This document shows positions 8,461 through 19,015 of a DNA stretch of 64,000 nt, piece after piece. The DNA comes from Alcanivorax sp. GTDB taxonomy: Bacteria; Pseudomonadota; Gammaproteobacteria; Pseudomonadales; Alcanivoracaceae. The translations under genes were made by a program, and so were the position numbers. Numbering within the stretch: position 1 is the first letter of the stretch; each line of letters begins with the position of its first letter. The DNA lies in the NCBI GenBank assembly GCA_022449455.1, contig JAKUPL010000014.1, positions 1 to 64,000 of the forward strand. Reading direction: 5' to 3'. The notes below the pieces were generated by a model. That model was not told the DNA's origin. It did not search any database and worked only from the letters and a program-made list of their open reading frames with translations.

Positions 8461-9600
8461 ATGGCCGCAGCACCACCACTCAGTCTCTATATCCATGTGC
8501 CCTGGTGCGTGCGCAAATGCCCCTATTGCGACTTCAATTCCCACGAGGGGGACCCGCCGGAGCCGGCGTATCTGAACGCCCTGCTGGCCGACCTGGACCA
8601 GGACCTGGCCCGGTTCCGATTAGCGGGCCGGCCGGTGGAAACGGTGTTTATCGGCGGCGGCACGCCGAGCCTGATGAGTGCGCGCTTTTACCGGGATCTG
8701 TTCGCAGGCCTGCGTGAGCGCCTGCCGCTGGCCGACGACGCGGAAATCACCCTGGAAGCCAACCCCGGCACCCTGGAGGCGGGCCGCTTCGCCGGCTTCC
8801 GCGAAGCCGGCATCAACCGTCTGTCCATCGGCGTGCAGAGCTTTCAGCCGGCCCACCTGCAAGCACTGGGGCGCATTCACGGTCCCGACGAGGCACGGGC
8901 GGCGGTGCGCGAGGCGCGGGCCGCCGGCTTCGACAATTTCAATCTGGACCTGATGCACGCCCTGCCCGGCCAGACCACCGCGCAGGCCCTGGACGATCTG
9001 CGCGCCGCGCTGGAATTGGCGCCCACCCATTTGAGCTGGTACGAGCTCACCATCGAACCCAACACCGCCTTTTACCGGGCGCCGCCGACGCAGCCCGACG
9101 GCGACGACCGGGCCGATACCGAGGAGGCCGGCTTCGCCTTGCTCGCCGAGGCCGGGTTCCGGCGTTATGAGGTATCGGCGTTCGCCCGGCCCGGCAGGGA
9201 GTGCCGCCATAATCTCAACTACTGGCGCTTCGGCGATTATCTCGGCATCGGCGCCGGCGCCCACGGCAAACTGACCCTGCCGGATCGTCGGCTGCGTTAT
9301 CAAAAAACCCGCCTCCCGGCCCACTACCTGGCCGAGCCGGCGGCGGCCCGCCGTCACGAAACGGACATCGAAGCGCCGCTTCAGGAAGCACTGCTCAACG
9401 GCTTGCGGTTGCTCGACGGCGTCCGCGTCGACACCCTGGCGGCCCGCGGCGGCGTGGCGGCGGCGACCATTCAGGACGCGCTGGCGCCATTCCGGGCGCA
9501 AGGGTTGCTGGTCGAGAATAGCGATCGGGCCGCGTGCACGGCGCTGGGCCTGCGCCACCTGGATACCGTTCTGGAACGCCTGTTCGAATGGCTGGTTTAA
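8461..9600 (+). CDS. hemW: Heme chaperone HemW (radical SAM)
   Basis: A 379-residue radical-SAM protein related to oxygen-independent coproporphyrinogen oxidase but acting in heme insertion. The cluster motif CVRKCPYC (Cys16, Cys20, Cys23) follows LYIHVPW; a HemW-type fourth cysteine-rich context is absent, as expected. FIGGGTPSLM, ITLEANPGTLE, GINRLSIGVQSF and NLDLMHALPGQT are the family blocks, and HNLNYWRFGDYLGIGAGAHG is the C-terminal signature. Length is normal. It is next to rdgB, as in many proteobacteria. Confidence 0.95.
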   Translation: MAAAPPLSLYIHVPWCVRKCPYCDFNSHEGDPPEPAYLNALLADLDQDLARFRLAGRPVETVFIGGGTPSLMSARFYRDLFAGLRERLPLADDAEITLEANPGTLEAGRFAGFREAGINRLSIGVQSFQPAHLQALGRIHGPDEARAAVREARAAGFDNFNLDLMHALPGQTTAQALDDLRAALELAPTHLSWYELTIEPNTAFYRAPPTQPDGDDRADTEEAGFALLAEAGFRRYEVSAFARPGRECRHNLNYWRFGDYLGIGAGAHGKLTLPDRRLRYQKTRLPAHYLAEPAAARRHETDIEAPLQEALLNGLRLLDGVRVDTLAARGGVAAATIQDALAPFRAQGLLVENSDRAACTALGLRHLDTVLERLFEWLV

Positions 9601-9759
9601 TATCCCGCCACGCTGTCGTATGCTCGCGGTCAGATTTTACGTTGTAAGGGAATAACACCGACCTCCAGGGAACGACGTCCCCCCACCGGCAGGCACCCAA
9701 GCAGCACCCTTACAGGCACAACCATTAAAAATACCGCCTTTCATCAGGGGTCCAGATCA

Positions 9760-10926
9760 ATGAGTAAGCGCATTATCAGCAAGCGCATGGTGATCATGCT
9801 GATCATCCTGGCCGTCGTGTTCGGGCTGATCTTCGGCTTCAAGGCCTTCGTCGGCATGAAGATGAACGAGTTCTTCGACAACATGCCGCAGCCCGCCGCC
9901 GCGGTGTCCACCTATGAAGCGCGCCCCGACAGCTGGGCGCTGATGCTGGAAGCGGTGGGCACGGTCAACGCGGTGAACGGCGTGGACGTGACCAGCCAGG
10001 TGGCCGGTGAAGTGCAGAAAATCGAGTTCGAGTCCGGCGACACGGTCAAAAAAGGCGATGTGCTGGTGACCCTGGAATCCGCCGCCGATCGCGCCCAGTT
10101 GAACGCGCTGCAGGCCACCGCCCGGCTGTCCCGGCAGGAATTCGATCGTTACGAGCGACTCTACAAGCAGGGCAGCATTTCCAAATCCGAACTGGACAAT
10201 CGCCGCGCCCAGCGCGACCAGGCCATGGCCCAGGCCCAGGCCCAGCAGGAACAGCTCAATTACAAAACCGTACGCGCGCCCTTCGACGGCCGCCTCGGCA
10301 TTCGCCAGGTGGATCTGGGCCAGTATCTGCAGCCCGGCACCCCGGTGGTGAGCCTGACCCAGCTGGAACCCATTTTCGTCGACTTCTCGCTCCCGGAGCA
10401 GGAACTCAGCAAGGTGGACCAGGGGTTCAAGGTGCGGGTGCGGCTGGACGCCTTCCCGGAGCAGACCTTCGAAGGCGAAATCAGCGCCATCGAGCCGGGC
10501 GTGGATCCGGCCACTCGCAATGTGAACATCCAGGCCCGCTTCGAGAACGCGGACCGCAAGCTGCGCCCGGGGATGTTCGCCAAGGTGGACATCCAGCTGC
10601 CCCAGGCGGAAGAGGTGGTGGTGGTGCCACGCACCGCGATCAGCTACGCCCCCTACGGCAACGCGGTGTTCGTGCTTCAGGACAGCAACACCGAGGCGAA
10701 AAATCAGGAAAACAACGAAGAAGCCGAACCACAGAAAGTCGTTAAGAAGCGCTTCGTGAAGCTGGGCCGCCAACGCGGCGACCTGGTGGCCGTGGTGGAC
10801 GGGCTCAAACCCGGCGAGGTGGTGGCCACCAGCGGGCTGCTGAAACTGCGTAACGACGCCAAGGTGACCATCGAGAATGATGTGCAGCCTTCCGCCGACC
10901 CGACGCCGACGCCGGGCAACAGCTGA
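9760..10926 (+). CDS. RND efflux periplasmic adaptor subunit
   Basis: A 388-residue membrane-fusion protein. One N-terminal membrane anchor (residues 10-32), no lipobox cysteine, then a lipoyl half-motif (VTSQVAGEVQKIEFESGDTVKKGDVLVTL), an alpha-hairpin of about 60 residues rich in Gln/Ala, the second lipoyl half (YKTVRAPFDGRLGIRQVDLGQYL), beta-barrel and membrane-proximal domains. A low-complexity Asn/Glu stretch (about residues 308-325) interrupts the last domain. It pairs with the pump 8 bases downstream. No outer-membrane channel gene or adjacent TetR/AcrR repressor is present, so the tunnel must come from elsewhere. Confidence 0.93.
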   Translation: MSKRIISKRMVIMLIILAVVFGLIFGFKAFVGMKMNEFFDNMPQPAAAVSTYEARPDSWALMLEAVGTVNAVNGVDVTSQVAGEVQKIEFESGDTVKKGDVLVTLESAADRAQLNALQATARLSRQEFDRYERLYKQGSISKSELDNRRAQRDQAMAQAQAQQEQLNYKTVRAPFDGRLGIRQVDLGQYLQPGTPVVSLTQLEPIFVDFSLPEQELSKVDQGFKVRVRLDAFPEQTFEGEISAIEPGVDPATRNVNIQARFENADRKLRPGMFAKVDIQLPQAEEVVVVPRTAISYAPYGNAVFVLQDSNTEAKNQENNEEAEPQKVVKKRFVKLGRQRGDLVAVVDGLKPGEVVATSGLLKLRNDAKVTIENDVQPSADPTPTPGNS

Positions 10927-10934
10927 GGCCGCCC

Positions 10935-13900
10935 ATGAAATTCACGGACATTTTCATCAATAAACCGGTGCTGGCCAGCGTGGTCAGCCTGTTCATCTTC
11001 CTGCTCGGTTTGCGCGCCGCCACGGAACTGAACGTTCGCCAGTATCCGGAAATGGAAAACGCCGTGGTCACCGTGACCACGGTGTACACCGGCGCCGACG
11101 CGGATCTGATCCAGGGTTTTATTACCACGCCCCTGGAGCAGGAAATCGCGTCCGCCGAGGGCATCGATTACCTGGTCTCCACCTCGCTGCAGGGGGCGTC
11201 CTCGATCCAGGCCTACATCAGCCTGGGCGCCGACCCCAACGAGGCGCTCACGCAGATCGTGGCCAAGGTCAACAAGATGCGCAGCGAGCTGCCGGAGGAA
11301 TCCGAGGACCCGACCATCGAACTGGCGGTGGGCGAGGACATCGCGTCCATGTACCTGTCGTTCTCATCGGAGATTCTCGACAACAATCAGATCACCGATT
11401 ACATCGTGCGCGAGATCCAGCCCAAGCTGGCCACCATCCCCGGCGTGCAGCGCGCCCGCGTGCTCGGCGACCGCACCTTCGCCATGCGCGCCTGGCTCAA
11501 GGCGGAGCGCATGGCCGCCCTGGGCGTGACGCCGTCGGACGTGTACGGCGCCCTGCAACAACAGAACGTGCTGGCCGCGGTGGGCAGCACCAAGGGCACC
11601 AACGTGGCCCTGGATCTGAAGGCCGGCACCGATCTGAATTCCGCGCAGCAGTTCGAGAGGCTGATCATCCGCTCGGAGGGCAACGCCATCGTGCGGCTCG
11701 GCGATGTGGCCGATGTGGAGCTGGGCTCGGAGTCCTATCAGTCGTCGGTGACCTTCAACGGCAAGCAGGCCACCTTTATCGGCGTGGAAGTGGCCACCGA
11801 CGCCAACGCCCTGGACGTGATCGCCGAAGTACGCGACGTCCTGGAAAACCAAGTTTTCCCGCAGCTGCCGGAAGGCATGAGCGGCGACATTCCCTACGAC
11901 GGCACCGAGTACATTCAGGACTCCATCGATGAAGTGGTGAAGACCCTGGTGGAAGCGGTGCTGATCGTGATTCTGGTGATCTACCTGTTCCTGGGCTCCC
12001 TGCGCTCGGTGCTGATTCCGGCCATCGCGGTGCCGCTGTCCATGGTGGGCGCCCTGTTCCTGATGTTGCTGATGGGTTTCTCCATCAACCTGCTGACCCT
12101 GCTGGCCATGGTGCTGGCCATCGGCATCGTGGTGGACGACGCCATCATCGTGCTGGAGAACGTGCACCGGCACGTGGAAGAGGGCCTGTCGCCGTTCGAC
12201 GCGGCCATCAAGGGCGCGCGGGAGTTGGCCTGGCCGGTGGTGGCGATGACCACCACCCTGGTGGCGGTGTACCTGCCCATTGGTTTCATGGGCGGGCTCA
12301 CCGGCACCCTGTTCGTGGAGTTCGCCTTCTCCCTGGCCGGCGCCGTGCTGCTCTCCGGCATCGTGGCGCTGACCCTGTCACCGATGATGGCGGCCAAGAT
12401 TCTCAAGCCCCACGATCCGGAACACCGTGGCAACCGCTTCGAGGCCTGGCTGAACCGCAATTTCGAGAAGCTGGAGAAAGGCTATGAGCGGCGCCTGCAC
12501 GGCGCGCTCGACGACCGGCCGGTGATCTATGTGTTCGGTCTGGTGATCCTGGTGTCCTGCTACTTCCTGTTCGTCACCTCGCCCAGCGAGCTGGAGCCGG
12601 CGGAGGACCAGGGCTTCGTGCTGACCTCGTCCACCGCCGACCCCTACGTGACGCTGGATTACCTGGAGCCCTTCACCCGGGAATTCAATAAGATCGCCGA
12701 CAGCATGCCGTCGGTGGGCAATGTGTTCCTGCTCAACGGCATCGGCGGGGGCGCCGGCACCGCCGCTTCCAACACGGCGCTGGCCGGCTTCGTGCTGAAA
12801 AGCTGGAACGAGCGCGACCAGACCACCGCGGAAGCCAACACCGAGCTGTCCGAGAAGATCAACGGCATCGCCGGGCTGCAGGTGGCGTCGTTCGTGCCGC
12901 CCTCGCTGCCCACCGCCGGCGGCATGTTGCCGGTGGAATTCGTGATCGGCACCACCGAGCCCACCGAGAACCTGCAGGAGTTCGCCAACGAAGTACTGGC
13001 GAAGGCCCGGGCCAGCAACAAGTTCATCTTCATGGACTCGGACCTGAAGATCGACAAGCCGCGCTACAACATTGTCATCGACCGGGAAAAAGCGGCCAGC
13101 CTGGGCATCACCATGCAGCAGCTGGCCCAGGAGATGGGCGCCATGCTGGCCGGGGGCTACGCCAACCGCTTCTCCCTGGAGAACCGTTCCTACAAGGTGA
13201 TTCCCCAGGTGGAGCGCAGCGGCCGGCTGACCCCCGAGCAACTCAAGCAGTATTACGTGCGCACCGGCGCCGGCGACCTGGTCCCCCTGGCCACGGTGAT
13301 CAGCCTGGAGGAAACCGTGCAGCCGCAGCAGCTCAAGCGCTTCCAGCAGCTGAACGCGGTGACCATCTCCGGCGTGCAACGGCCCGGCGTGACGCTGGGC
13401 GAGGCCCTGGGCACCCTGGAGCAGGCCGCCGCCGAAACCCTGCCGCCGGGCTACTCGGTGGACTACTCCGGCCAGTCCCGCCAGTTCAAGAAGGAAGGCA
13501 GCGACCTTATCATTACCTTCTTCTTCGCGCTGATCGTGATCTACCTGGTGCTGGCGGCCCAGTTCGAGTCCTGGCGTGACCCGATCATCATGCTGATTAC
13601 CGTGCCGATGTCGGTGTGCGGCGCCATGATCTTCGTGAGCCTGGGCCTGACCACCCTGAACATCTACACCCAGGTGGGTCTGGTGACCCTGATCGGGGTG
13701 ATCTCGAAACACGGCATTCTGATCGTGGAGTTCGCCAACAAGATGCAGGACGAGGGCATGAGCAAGCGCCGCGCCATCGAGCACGCCGCCGCCGTGCGGC
13801 TGCGGCCGGTGCTGATGACCACCGCGGCGCTGGTGCTGGCCATGGTGCCGCTGCTGATCGCCAGTGGCCCCGGCGGCGGCGCCCGCTTCGCCATCGGCCT

Positions 13901-14024
13901 GGTGGTGGCCGCCGGCATGACCATCGGCACTCTGTTTACCCTGTTCGTGGTGCCGGCCATGTACATGCTGCTGGGCCGCGACGAAGGCCACGACGACAGC
14001 GAGCATCAGGCGACCACCCACTGA
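10935..14024 (+). CDS. RND efflux pump, inner-membrane permease
   Basis: A 1029-residue HAE1-type RND pump with 12 membrane segments and two large periplasmic loops. The proton-relay aspartates are in AIGIVVDDAIIVLENVHRH (TM4), and the relay lysine is in GVISKHGILIVEFAN (TM10). FTDIFINKPVLASVVSLF at the start and LTLSPMMAAKIL after TM6 are typical. It shares an operon with the upstream adaptor and is followed by a strong terminator. Closest in style to MexF/MexI-like drug or solvent exporters; substrate unknown. Confidence 0.95.
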   Translation: MKFTDIFINKPVLASVVSLFIFLLGLRAATELNVRQYPEMENAVVTVTTVYTGADADLIQGFITTPLEQEIASAEGIDYLVSTSLQGASSIQAYISLGADPNEALTQIVAKVNKMRSELPEESEDPTIELAVGEDIASMYLSFSSEILDNNQITDYIVREIQPKLATIPGVQRARVLGDRTFAMRAWLKAERMAALGVTPSDVYGALQQQNVLAAVGSTKGTNVALDLKAGTDLNSAQQFERLIIRSEGNAIVRLGDVADVELGSESYQSSVTFNGKQATFIGVEVATDANALDVIAEVRDVLENQVFPQLPEGMSGDIPYDGTEYIQDSIDEVVKTLVEAVLIVILVIYLFLGSLRSVLIPAIAVPLSMVGALFLMLLMGFSINLLTLLAMVLAIGIVVDDAIIVLENVHRHVEEGLSPFDAAIKGARELAWPVVAMTTTLVAVYLPIGFMGGLTGTLFVEFAFSLAGAVLLSGIVALTLSPMMAAKILKPHDPEHRGNRFEAWLNRNFEKLEKGYERRLHGALDDRPVIYVFGLVILVSCYFLFVTSPSELEPAEDQGFVLTSSTADPYVTLDYLEPFTREFNKIADSMPSVGNVFLLNGIGGGAGTAASNTALAGFVLKSWNERDQTTAEANTELSEKINGIAGLQVASFVPPSLPTAGGMLPVEFVIGTTEPTENLQEFANEVLAKARASNKFIFMDSDLKIDKPRYNIVIDREKAASLGITMQQLAQEMGAMLAGGYANRFSLENRSYKVIPQVERSGRLTPEQLKQYYVRTGAGDLVPLATVISLEETVQPQQLKRFQQLNAVTISGVQRPGVTLGEALGTLEQAAAETLPPGYSVDYSGQSRQFKKEGSDLIITFFFALIVIYLVLAAQFESWRDPIIMLITVPMSVCGAMIFVSLGLTTLNIYTQVGLVTLIGVISKHGILIVEFANKMQDEGMSKRRAIEHAAAVRLRPVLMTTAALVLAMVPLLIASGPGGGARFAIGLVVAAGMTIGTLFTLFVVPAMYMLLGRDEGHDDSEHQATTH

Positions 14025-14040
14025 CCGGAGCGGCGATCAT

Positions 14041-14080
14041 AAAAAAGCCCCGCCTTGAAGGAACAAGGCGGGGCTTTTTT
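14041..14080. terminator. Bidirectional Rho-independent terminator
   Basis: An 11-bp stem, GCCCCGCCTTG paired with CAAGGCGGGGC, 6-base loop, flanked by A6 on the left and T6 on the right. It ends the RND operon on the plus strand and can equally end the minus-strand gene finishing at 14114. Confidence 0.95.
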
Positions 14081-14113
14081 GTCGGAACGGCGGGGGCGAT
14101 GGCCGCGATCCGA

Positions 14114-14467
14114 TCACTCCTCGTTGGCTTGCGCCACCCGTTTGTCGGCACGCAGCCGGTCGTGCTGCTGCGGGGTGCAGCCCAGGCAACGCACGAAGGC
14201 GGTGGCGGCGGGGTCTTTCACCAGGGTCTCGGCGGCCTCGCCGGTATTGCCGCCGATCGCGCTGAACGGCAGTGTCACCAGCCAGACGGCGGCGCCGCCC
14301 ACCGTGGCCACGGTCATCACCGGGCGGACGATCAAGGCATCGCCGAACATGGCCAGCGCCGACGGACGGGCATCGTCCAACTCCATCTCGCGGGCCTGGG
14401 CCGGCCCGCCGAGTGACAACGTCGAGACGAAGGCCGTGGCGGCGATCAGGCGCAAAGCTCGCTTCAT
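14114..14467 (-). CDS. Small exported protein, unknown function
   Basis: 117 residues with a Sec signal (MKRALRLIAATAFVSTLSLGGPAQA), then a short region with one hydrophobic glycine-rich segment (VATVGGAAVWLVTLPFSAIGG) and a Cys-x-x-Cys (CLGC) near the C-terminus. Similar small proteins are annotated in pseudomonads as putative multidrug-transporter-related, without evidence of function. It is convergent with the RND operon and shares its terminator. The 178 bases between it and mutM hold no gene that I can see. Confidence 0.7.
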   Translation of the reverse strand: MKRALRLIAATAFVSTLSLGGPAQAREMELDDARPSALAMFGDALIVRPVMTVATVGGAAVWLVTLPFSAIGGNTGEAAETLVKDPAATAFVRCLGCTPQQHDRLRADKRVAQANEE

Positions 14468-14645
14468 GGTGATTCCCCTCTCATTTTTCGCGCTTATTCT
14501 TTTGCGCTTAGCGTTCGCACTTATTTTTCACACTTCCAATGGTCGTTCCGAACCTATTGTCGTTTCTAATACATTCTTCTTCCGACAAGCACTTCACAAT
14601 CTACAGCTTTGTTCTGAGAGCGGCAATATGGGCGCCGGCGGGCCC

Positions 14646-15455
14646 TCAACGCTGGCAGGCGGCGCAGAACACGGTACTGCGCTGGCCGTGACGGCCGCCG
14701 CGCAACGGCGCGCCGCACTGCGGGCAGGGCTGGCCGGCGCGCCCGTAGACCAGCAGTTGCTGGGCGAAGTAGCCCGGCTGACCGTCGGCCCGGGTGAAGT
14801 CCCGCAAGGTGGTGCCGCCGGCCTCGATGGCCTTGGCCAGCACCGCGCGGATCGACAGGGCCAGGCGCTCGTAGCGGGCCAGACTGATGCGCCCGGCCGG
14901 GCGGGACGGATGGATGCCGGCCAGGAACAGGCTTTCCTGGGCGTAGATATTGCCCACCCCGACCACCGTGGCGTTGTCCATGATGAAGCTTTTCACCGAT
15001 ACCTTGCGGCCCCGGCTGCGGCGGTACAGCCCGTCCCCGGAGAACGCTTCGTCCAGGGGCTCCGGGCCCAGATTGGCCAATAGCGGGTGGCTCAGCCCCT
15101 CGGCCAGATAGAGCACCGCGCCGAAGCGGCGCGGGTCGTTGAGCCGCAGCAGCCGGCCGGAATCCAGATGCAGGTCCACGTGGTCGTGCTTGCGCAGGGG
15201 CGTGTCCGCCTCCACCACCCGCAGGGTGCCGGACATGCCCAGATGGATCCCCAGTTCCAGATCCCCCAGGTCCATCAGCAGGTACTTGGCGCGGCGGCGC
15301 AGGGCGCGGATCGGCCGGTCACGCAGGTCGCCCACCCGGGCGTCCACCGGCCAGCGCAGGCGCGGTTCACGGACGGTGACGGCGGTCAGCACGCGGCCGG
15401 CCACATAGGGCTCGATGCCGCGCCGGGTGGTTTCCACTTCGGGCAGTTCAGGCAT
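14646..15455 (-). CDS. mutM: Formamidopyrimidine-DNA glycosylase (MutM/Fpg)
   Basis: A 269-residue bifunctional DNA glycosylase/AP lyase that removes 8-oxoguanine and formamidopyrimidines. It begins [13 protein letters not shown]: the catalytic Pro2 and Glu3 follow the cleaved Met, so the start must be 15455, not the longer open frame at 15509. The helix-two-turn-helix region contains [13 protein letters not shown], and the C-terminal zinc finger has CPQC near residue 244 and FCAACQR at the end. Length is normal. Confidence 0.97.
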   Translation of the reverse strand: MPELPEVETTRRGIEPYVAGRVLTAVTVREPRLRWPVDARVGDLRDRPIRALRRRAKYLLMDLGDLELGIHLGMSGTLRVVEADTPLRKHDHVDLHLDSGRLLRLNDPRRFGAVLYLAEGLSHPLLANLGPEPLDEAFSGDGLYRRSRGRKVSVKSFIMDNATVVGVGNIYAQESLFLAGIHPSRPAGRISLARYERLALSIRAVLAKAIEAGGTTLRDFTRADGQPGYFAQQLLVYGRAGQPCPQCGAPLRGGRHGQRSTVFCAACQR

Positions 15456-15553
15456 GGTCGGACAAGGCATCCGGGGTCGGGGCGAGTGCAATGCACCCGC
15501 CGGGCACATTAGTATGAGTGCGCATTGTAGTGGACAGGGAACACGGAGACACC

Positions 15554-17533
15554 ATGGCGTACTGGTTGGGCGTGGACACCGGCGGCACCTTCACCGATTT
15601 CGTGCTGCTGGGGGAGGGCGAACCGCCGCGCATTCACAAGGTGCTGTCCACGCCGTCCGCGCCGGAAGACGCGATCCTGCGCGGTATTCATGAGCTGGGC
15701 CTGGGGCCGGCCCTGGCCGCCGGCGAGCTGATCATCGTGCACGGCACCACCGTGGCCACCAACGCGGCCCTGGAAGGCAAGGGCGCGCGCACCGTGCTGG
15801 TCACCAACCGGGGCCTGGAGGACGTGCCCCTGATCGGCCGGCAGAATCGCCCGGAACTGTACAACCTGACGCCGGCGGCGCCCCGCACCGCCCTGCACGA
15901 CACCCCGACGGAGGGCGTGGACGCCCGTTTCGACGCCGGCGGTGAGACCGTAACACCGCTGGAAGAATCAGCTATTCAGGAGCTTGTGGAGCGTGTAAGT
16001 GCCCACAAACCCGAATCCGTGGCGGTCAGTCTGCTGTTCTCTTACCTGAACGATGAGCATGAAGACCGCCTGGGCCGGGCCCTGGAGGCCGCCGGCTTGC
16101 CGGTCAGCCTGTCCAGCCAGGTACTGCCCACCCGGGGCGAGTACGAGCGCGGCCTGGCCACCTGGCTGAACGCCTGGCTGGCGCCCCGCCTGCGGCAATA
16201 TCTGAACCGGCTGGCCGAGCACACCCGCCCGGCGCCGCTGGCCATCATGCAATCCCACGGTGGCACCGTGGCCGCCGATCAGGCCGCCGACCGCGCCGTC
16301 AATCTGCTGCTCTCCGGCCCCGCCGGCGGCCTCAACGCGGCGCGTCGGCTGGCCCGCGACCTGGACCGGGACCACCTGATGACCTTCGACATGGGGGGCA
16401 CTTCCACCGACGTGGCGTTGCTGGACGGCGATGTGCGCCTGACCCGGGACGGCCACATCGGTCCCTATCCGGTAGCGGTGCCGATGGTGGACATGCACAC
16501 CATCGGCGCCGGCGGCGGTTCCCTGGCGCGGGTGGATGAGGCCGGCCTGTTGCACGTGGGGCCACAATCCGCCGGCGCCGACCCGGGCCCGGCCTGCTAT
16601 GGGCGCGGCGGCCAGGCGCCCACCGTCACCGACGCCAATGTGGTGCTGGGCCGCCTGCAGCCGGAGTTCGCCCTGGGCGGCAGCCTGCGCCTGGACGTGG
16701 ACGCCGCCCGGACAGCGGTGGCGCGGCTGGCGAAGCCGTTGGGGCTGGCCCCTGACGCGGCGGCGCGGGGCATTATCGACCTGGCCAACGAGCACATGAG
16801 CCAGGCGCTGCGGGTGATCTCCATTCAGAAAGGCTTCGATCCGGCGGATTTCACCCTGGTCAGCTTCGGCGGCGCCGGCGGGCTGCACGTGTGCGCCCTG
16901 GCGGAGAACCTGGGCATGGCGCGGGCGGTGGTGCCGGTGCGCGCCGGGGTGCTGTCCGCCGAGGGCCTGGTCCATGCGCCCCGCAAGCGGGAACTGATCC
17001 AGGCGCTGCCCGCCGGAGCCGGCGCCGACGCCGTGGACGCCCTGGCGGCCACCCTGGACCGGCGTGGCCGCGCCGAGCTCACCGCCGAGGGCGTGGCGGA
17101 GGGCGACATTCACACCGAGGTCAGCCTGGATCTGTGCTATCAGGGCCAATCGTCCATCCTGGCCCTGGACTGGGCCGGCGACCCGGCGGCCTGTGAGCAG
17201 GCTTTCCATGCCCTCCATGAGCGCCGCTACGGCCACCGGCTGGCCCTGCCGGTGCGCCGCGGCAACGTGCGCGTGCGCTGCCAGGCCGCCGCCCGCGCCC
17301 CGGCGCCGGCGCGGCTGGCCGGCGGCGAGGGCGCGCCGGCCTGGCACGCCCGGCTTCCGGAACTGTCGGCGCCGATTCCGGTCTATGACAGGGAGGATCT
17401 TGCCCCGGACCAGACCCTGGAAGGCCCGGCGCTGATCTTCGAGCCCGTCGGCACGGTTTATCTGGCACCCGGCTGGCGGGCTCGGGTACACTCCCTGGGT
17501 CATCTGCTGATGATCCGGAGCGCCTCGGAGTGA
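15554..17533 (+). CDS. Hydantoinase/oxoprolinase family protein, HyuA-type
   Basis: A 659-residue ASKHA-fold ATPase of the HyuA/acetone-carboxylase-beta family. The N-terminus [17 protein letters not shown] is the nucleotide-binding motif; [65 protein letters not shown] and [18 protein letters not shown] follow in family order. The start at 15554 has GGAGAC 6 bases upstream. The usual partner subunit HyuB (oxoprolinase-like) is absent from both sides, so substrate (hydantoin, 5-oxoproline, a ketone or other) cannot be assigned. Strand switches at both ends relative to mutM; the desaturase follows after 67 bases. Confidence 0.85.
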   Translation: MAYWLGVDTGGTFTDFVLLGEGEPPRIHKVLSTPSAPEDAILRGIHELGLGPALAAGELIIVHGTTVATNAALEGKGARTVLVTNRGLEDVPLIGRQNRPELYNLTPAAPRTALHDTPTEGVDARFDAGGETVTPLEESAIQELVERVSAHKPESVAVSLLFSYLNDEHEDRLGRALEAAGLPVSLSSQVLPTRGEYERGLATWLNAWLAPRLRQYLNRLAEHTRPAPLAIMQSHGGTVAADQAADRAVNLLLSGPAGGLNAARRLARDLDRDHLMTFDMGGTSTDVALLDGDVRLTRDGHIGPYPVAVPMVDMHTIGAGGGSLARVDEAGLLHVGPQSAGADPGPACYGRGGQAPTVTDANVVLGRLQPEFALGGSLRLDVDAARTAVARLAKPLGLAPDAAARGIIDLANEHMSQALRVISIQKGFDPADFTLVSFGGAGGLHVCALAENLGMARAVVPVRAGVLSAEGLVHAPRKRELIQALPAGAGADAVDALAATLDRRGRAELTAEGVAEGDIHTEVSLDLCYQGQSSILALDWAGDPAACEQAFHALHERRYGHRLALPVRRGNVRVRCQAAARAPAPARLAGGEGAPAWHARLPELSAPIPVYDREDLAPDQTLEGPALIFEPVGTVYLAPGWRARVHSLGHLLMIRSASE

Positions 17534-17600
17534 GGCCCTTAGCCACGGAAAATATCGATTACCATCAGGGGCCGCGCGTCCCGCAACCGTGTTACTTCCC

Positions 17601-18803
17601 ATGAATGATGTACTGAATTTCCTTTCCGGAGGCCTGCTCGCTCCCGGCCCCTGGACCCTGCTGCTGATCACCCTGGCCCTCACCCACGTGACCATCGTCA
17701 GCGTGACGGTCTATCTGCACCGCTACTCGGCCCACCGCAGCCTGGAGCTGCACCCGGCCCTGAAGCACTTTTTCCGCTTCTGGCTGTGGCTGACCACCGG
17801 CCAGAACACCCGCGCCTGGACCGCCATCCACCGCAAGCACCACGCCCGCTGCGACACCGAGGAAGACCCGCACAGCCCGCAGGTCCTGGGCATTCGCAAG
17901 GTGTTCAGCGAAGGCGCCGAACTGTACCAGGCGGAAGCCGCCAACCAGGAAACCCTGGACAAATACGGCGCCGGCTGCCCGGACGACTGGGTCGAGCGCC
18001 ACGTCTATAGCCGCTACAGCTTTCTGGGCATCGCCCTGATGGGCGCCATCGACCTGGCCCTGTTCGGCGTGGTCGGCATCACCGTCTGGGCGGTACAGAT
18101 GATCTGGATTCCCCTGTTCGCCGCCGGCGTCATCAATGGCATCGGCCACTACTGGGGCTACCGCAATTTCGAGTGCGCCGACGCCTCCCGTAACGTGCTG
18201 CCCTGGGGCATCCTGATCGGCGGCGAAGAGCTGCACAACAACCACCACACCTACCCGAACTCCGCCAAGCTGTCCGTGCGGCGCTTCGAGTTCGACATGG
18301 GCTGGGCCTGGATCCGCCTGTTCGAGATCCTGCGTCTCGCCAAGGTGAAGAAAGTGGCGCCCAAGCCGGTGCTGGCCCGCCCCCGGCACAGCGTGGACCT
18401 GGACACCCTGCGCGCGCTGATCCAGCATCGCTTCCAGGTGATGGCCCAATACCGCCGGGCGGTGATCAAGCCGGTGTTCGCCCAGGAACGCGCCCGCGCC
18501 TGCGACGCCACCCGCGACCTTTATCATCGCGCCAGCGCCCTGCTGCACCGGGACCAGCGTTTCTTCAAGAAACGCCACACCCACCACCTGACCCGGCTCA
18601 CCGAGCACAACCATACCCTGGCGACGATCTACGACTACCGCGTGCGCCTGCAGGAAATCTGGAGCCAGAAGAGCCGTGATTCCGCGCATATGCTGGAAGC
18701 CCTGGCACAATGGTGCCGCGACGCGGAAGCGTCCGGCATCCACGCTCTGCAGGATTTCGTGACAACGCTCAAGGGCTACCGGGTGCAGTCAGCCCGCGCC
18801 TGA
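17601..18803 (+). CDS. Acyl-CoA/acyl-lipid desaturase (delta-9 type)
   Basis: A 400-residue membrane di-iron desaturase that introduces a double bond into fatty acyl chains. The three histidine boxes are H40-RYSA-H45, H77-RK-H80-H81 and H212-NN-H215-H216. Hydrophobic segments precede box 1 and lie between boxes 2 and 3. The about 150-residue C-terminal extension after the last box is helical, charged and rich in Arg/His; part of it is duplicated as a decayed copy at 21000-21180. The ATG at 17601 is preferred over the GTG at 17589. A perfect hairpin follows at 18868. Confidence 0.92.
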   Translation: MNDVLNFLSGGLLAPGPWTLLLITLALTHVTIVSVTVYLHRYSAHRSLELHPALKHFFRFWLWLTTGQNTRAWTAIHRKHHARCDTEEDPHSPQVLGIRKVFSEGAELYQAEAANQETLDKYGAGCPDDWVERHVYSRYSFLGIALMGAIDLALFGVVGITVWAVQMIWIPLFAAGVINGIGHYWGYRNFECADASRNVLPWGILIGGEELHNNHHTYPNSAKLSVRRFEFDMGWAWIRLFEILRLAKVKKVAPKPVLARPRHSVDLDTLRALIQHRFQVMAQYRRAVIKPVFAQERARACDATRDLYHRASALLHRDQRFFKKRHTHHLTRLTEHNHTLATIYDYRVRLQEIWSQKSRDSAHMLEALAQWCRDAEASGIHALQDFVTTLKGYRVQSARA

Positions 18804-18867
18804 CCGGACCTGTTGCAGCGCCCGGACTGGCAACTCCGGTCGATAAGCTCTACAGTAGCCTCCCTTC

Positions 18868-18896
18868 GCGGCCTGCCCTTGCAGGCCGCTTTGTAT
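18868..18896 (+). terminator. Rho-independent terminator after the desaturase
   Basis: A 9-bp perfect stem, GCGGCCTGC-CCTT-GCAGGCCGC, followed by TTTGT. It is 64 bases after the desaturase stop and before the symporter gene, so it separates the two transcripts. Confidence 0.8.
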
Positions 18897-19015
18897 TGTA
18901 ATCGGAGACTTTTTTCGAATGACTGGCCGCGGTCTGCTCGGCCCGTTCCCCTGCGTCCGCAACAGGCGCCTTCCGTTCCGAAACGAGTCACCATTGCATT
19001 TACTGGGAGACACGT

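Noticed and set aside
15968-17695. A 575-codon frame antisense to the HyuA-type gene
   Set aside because: The plus-strand product has all family motifs in order; the antisense product has shadow-type composition.
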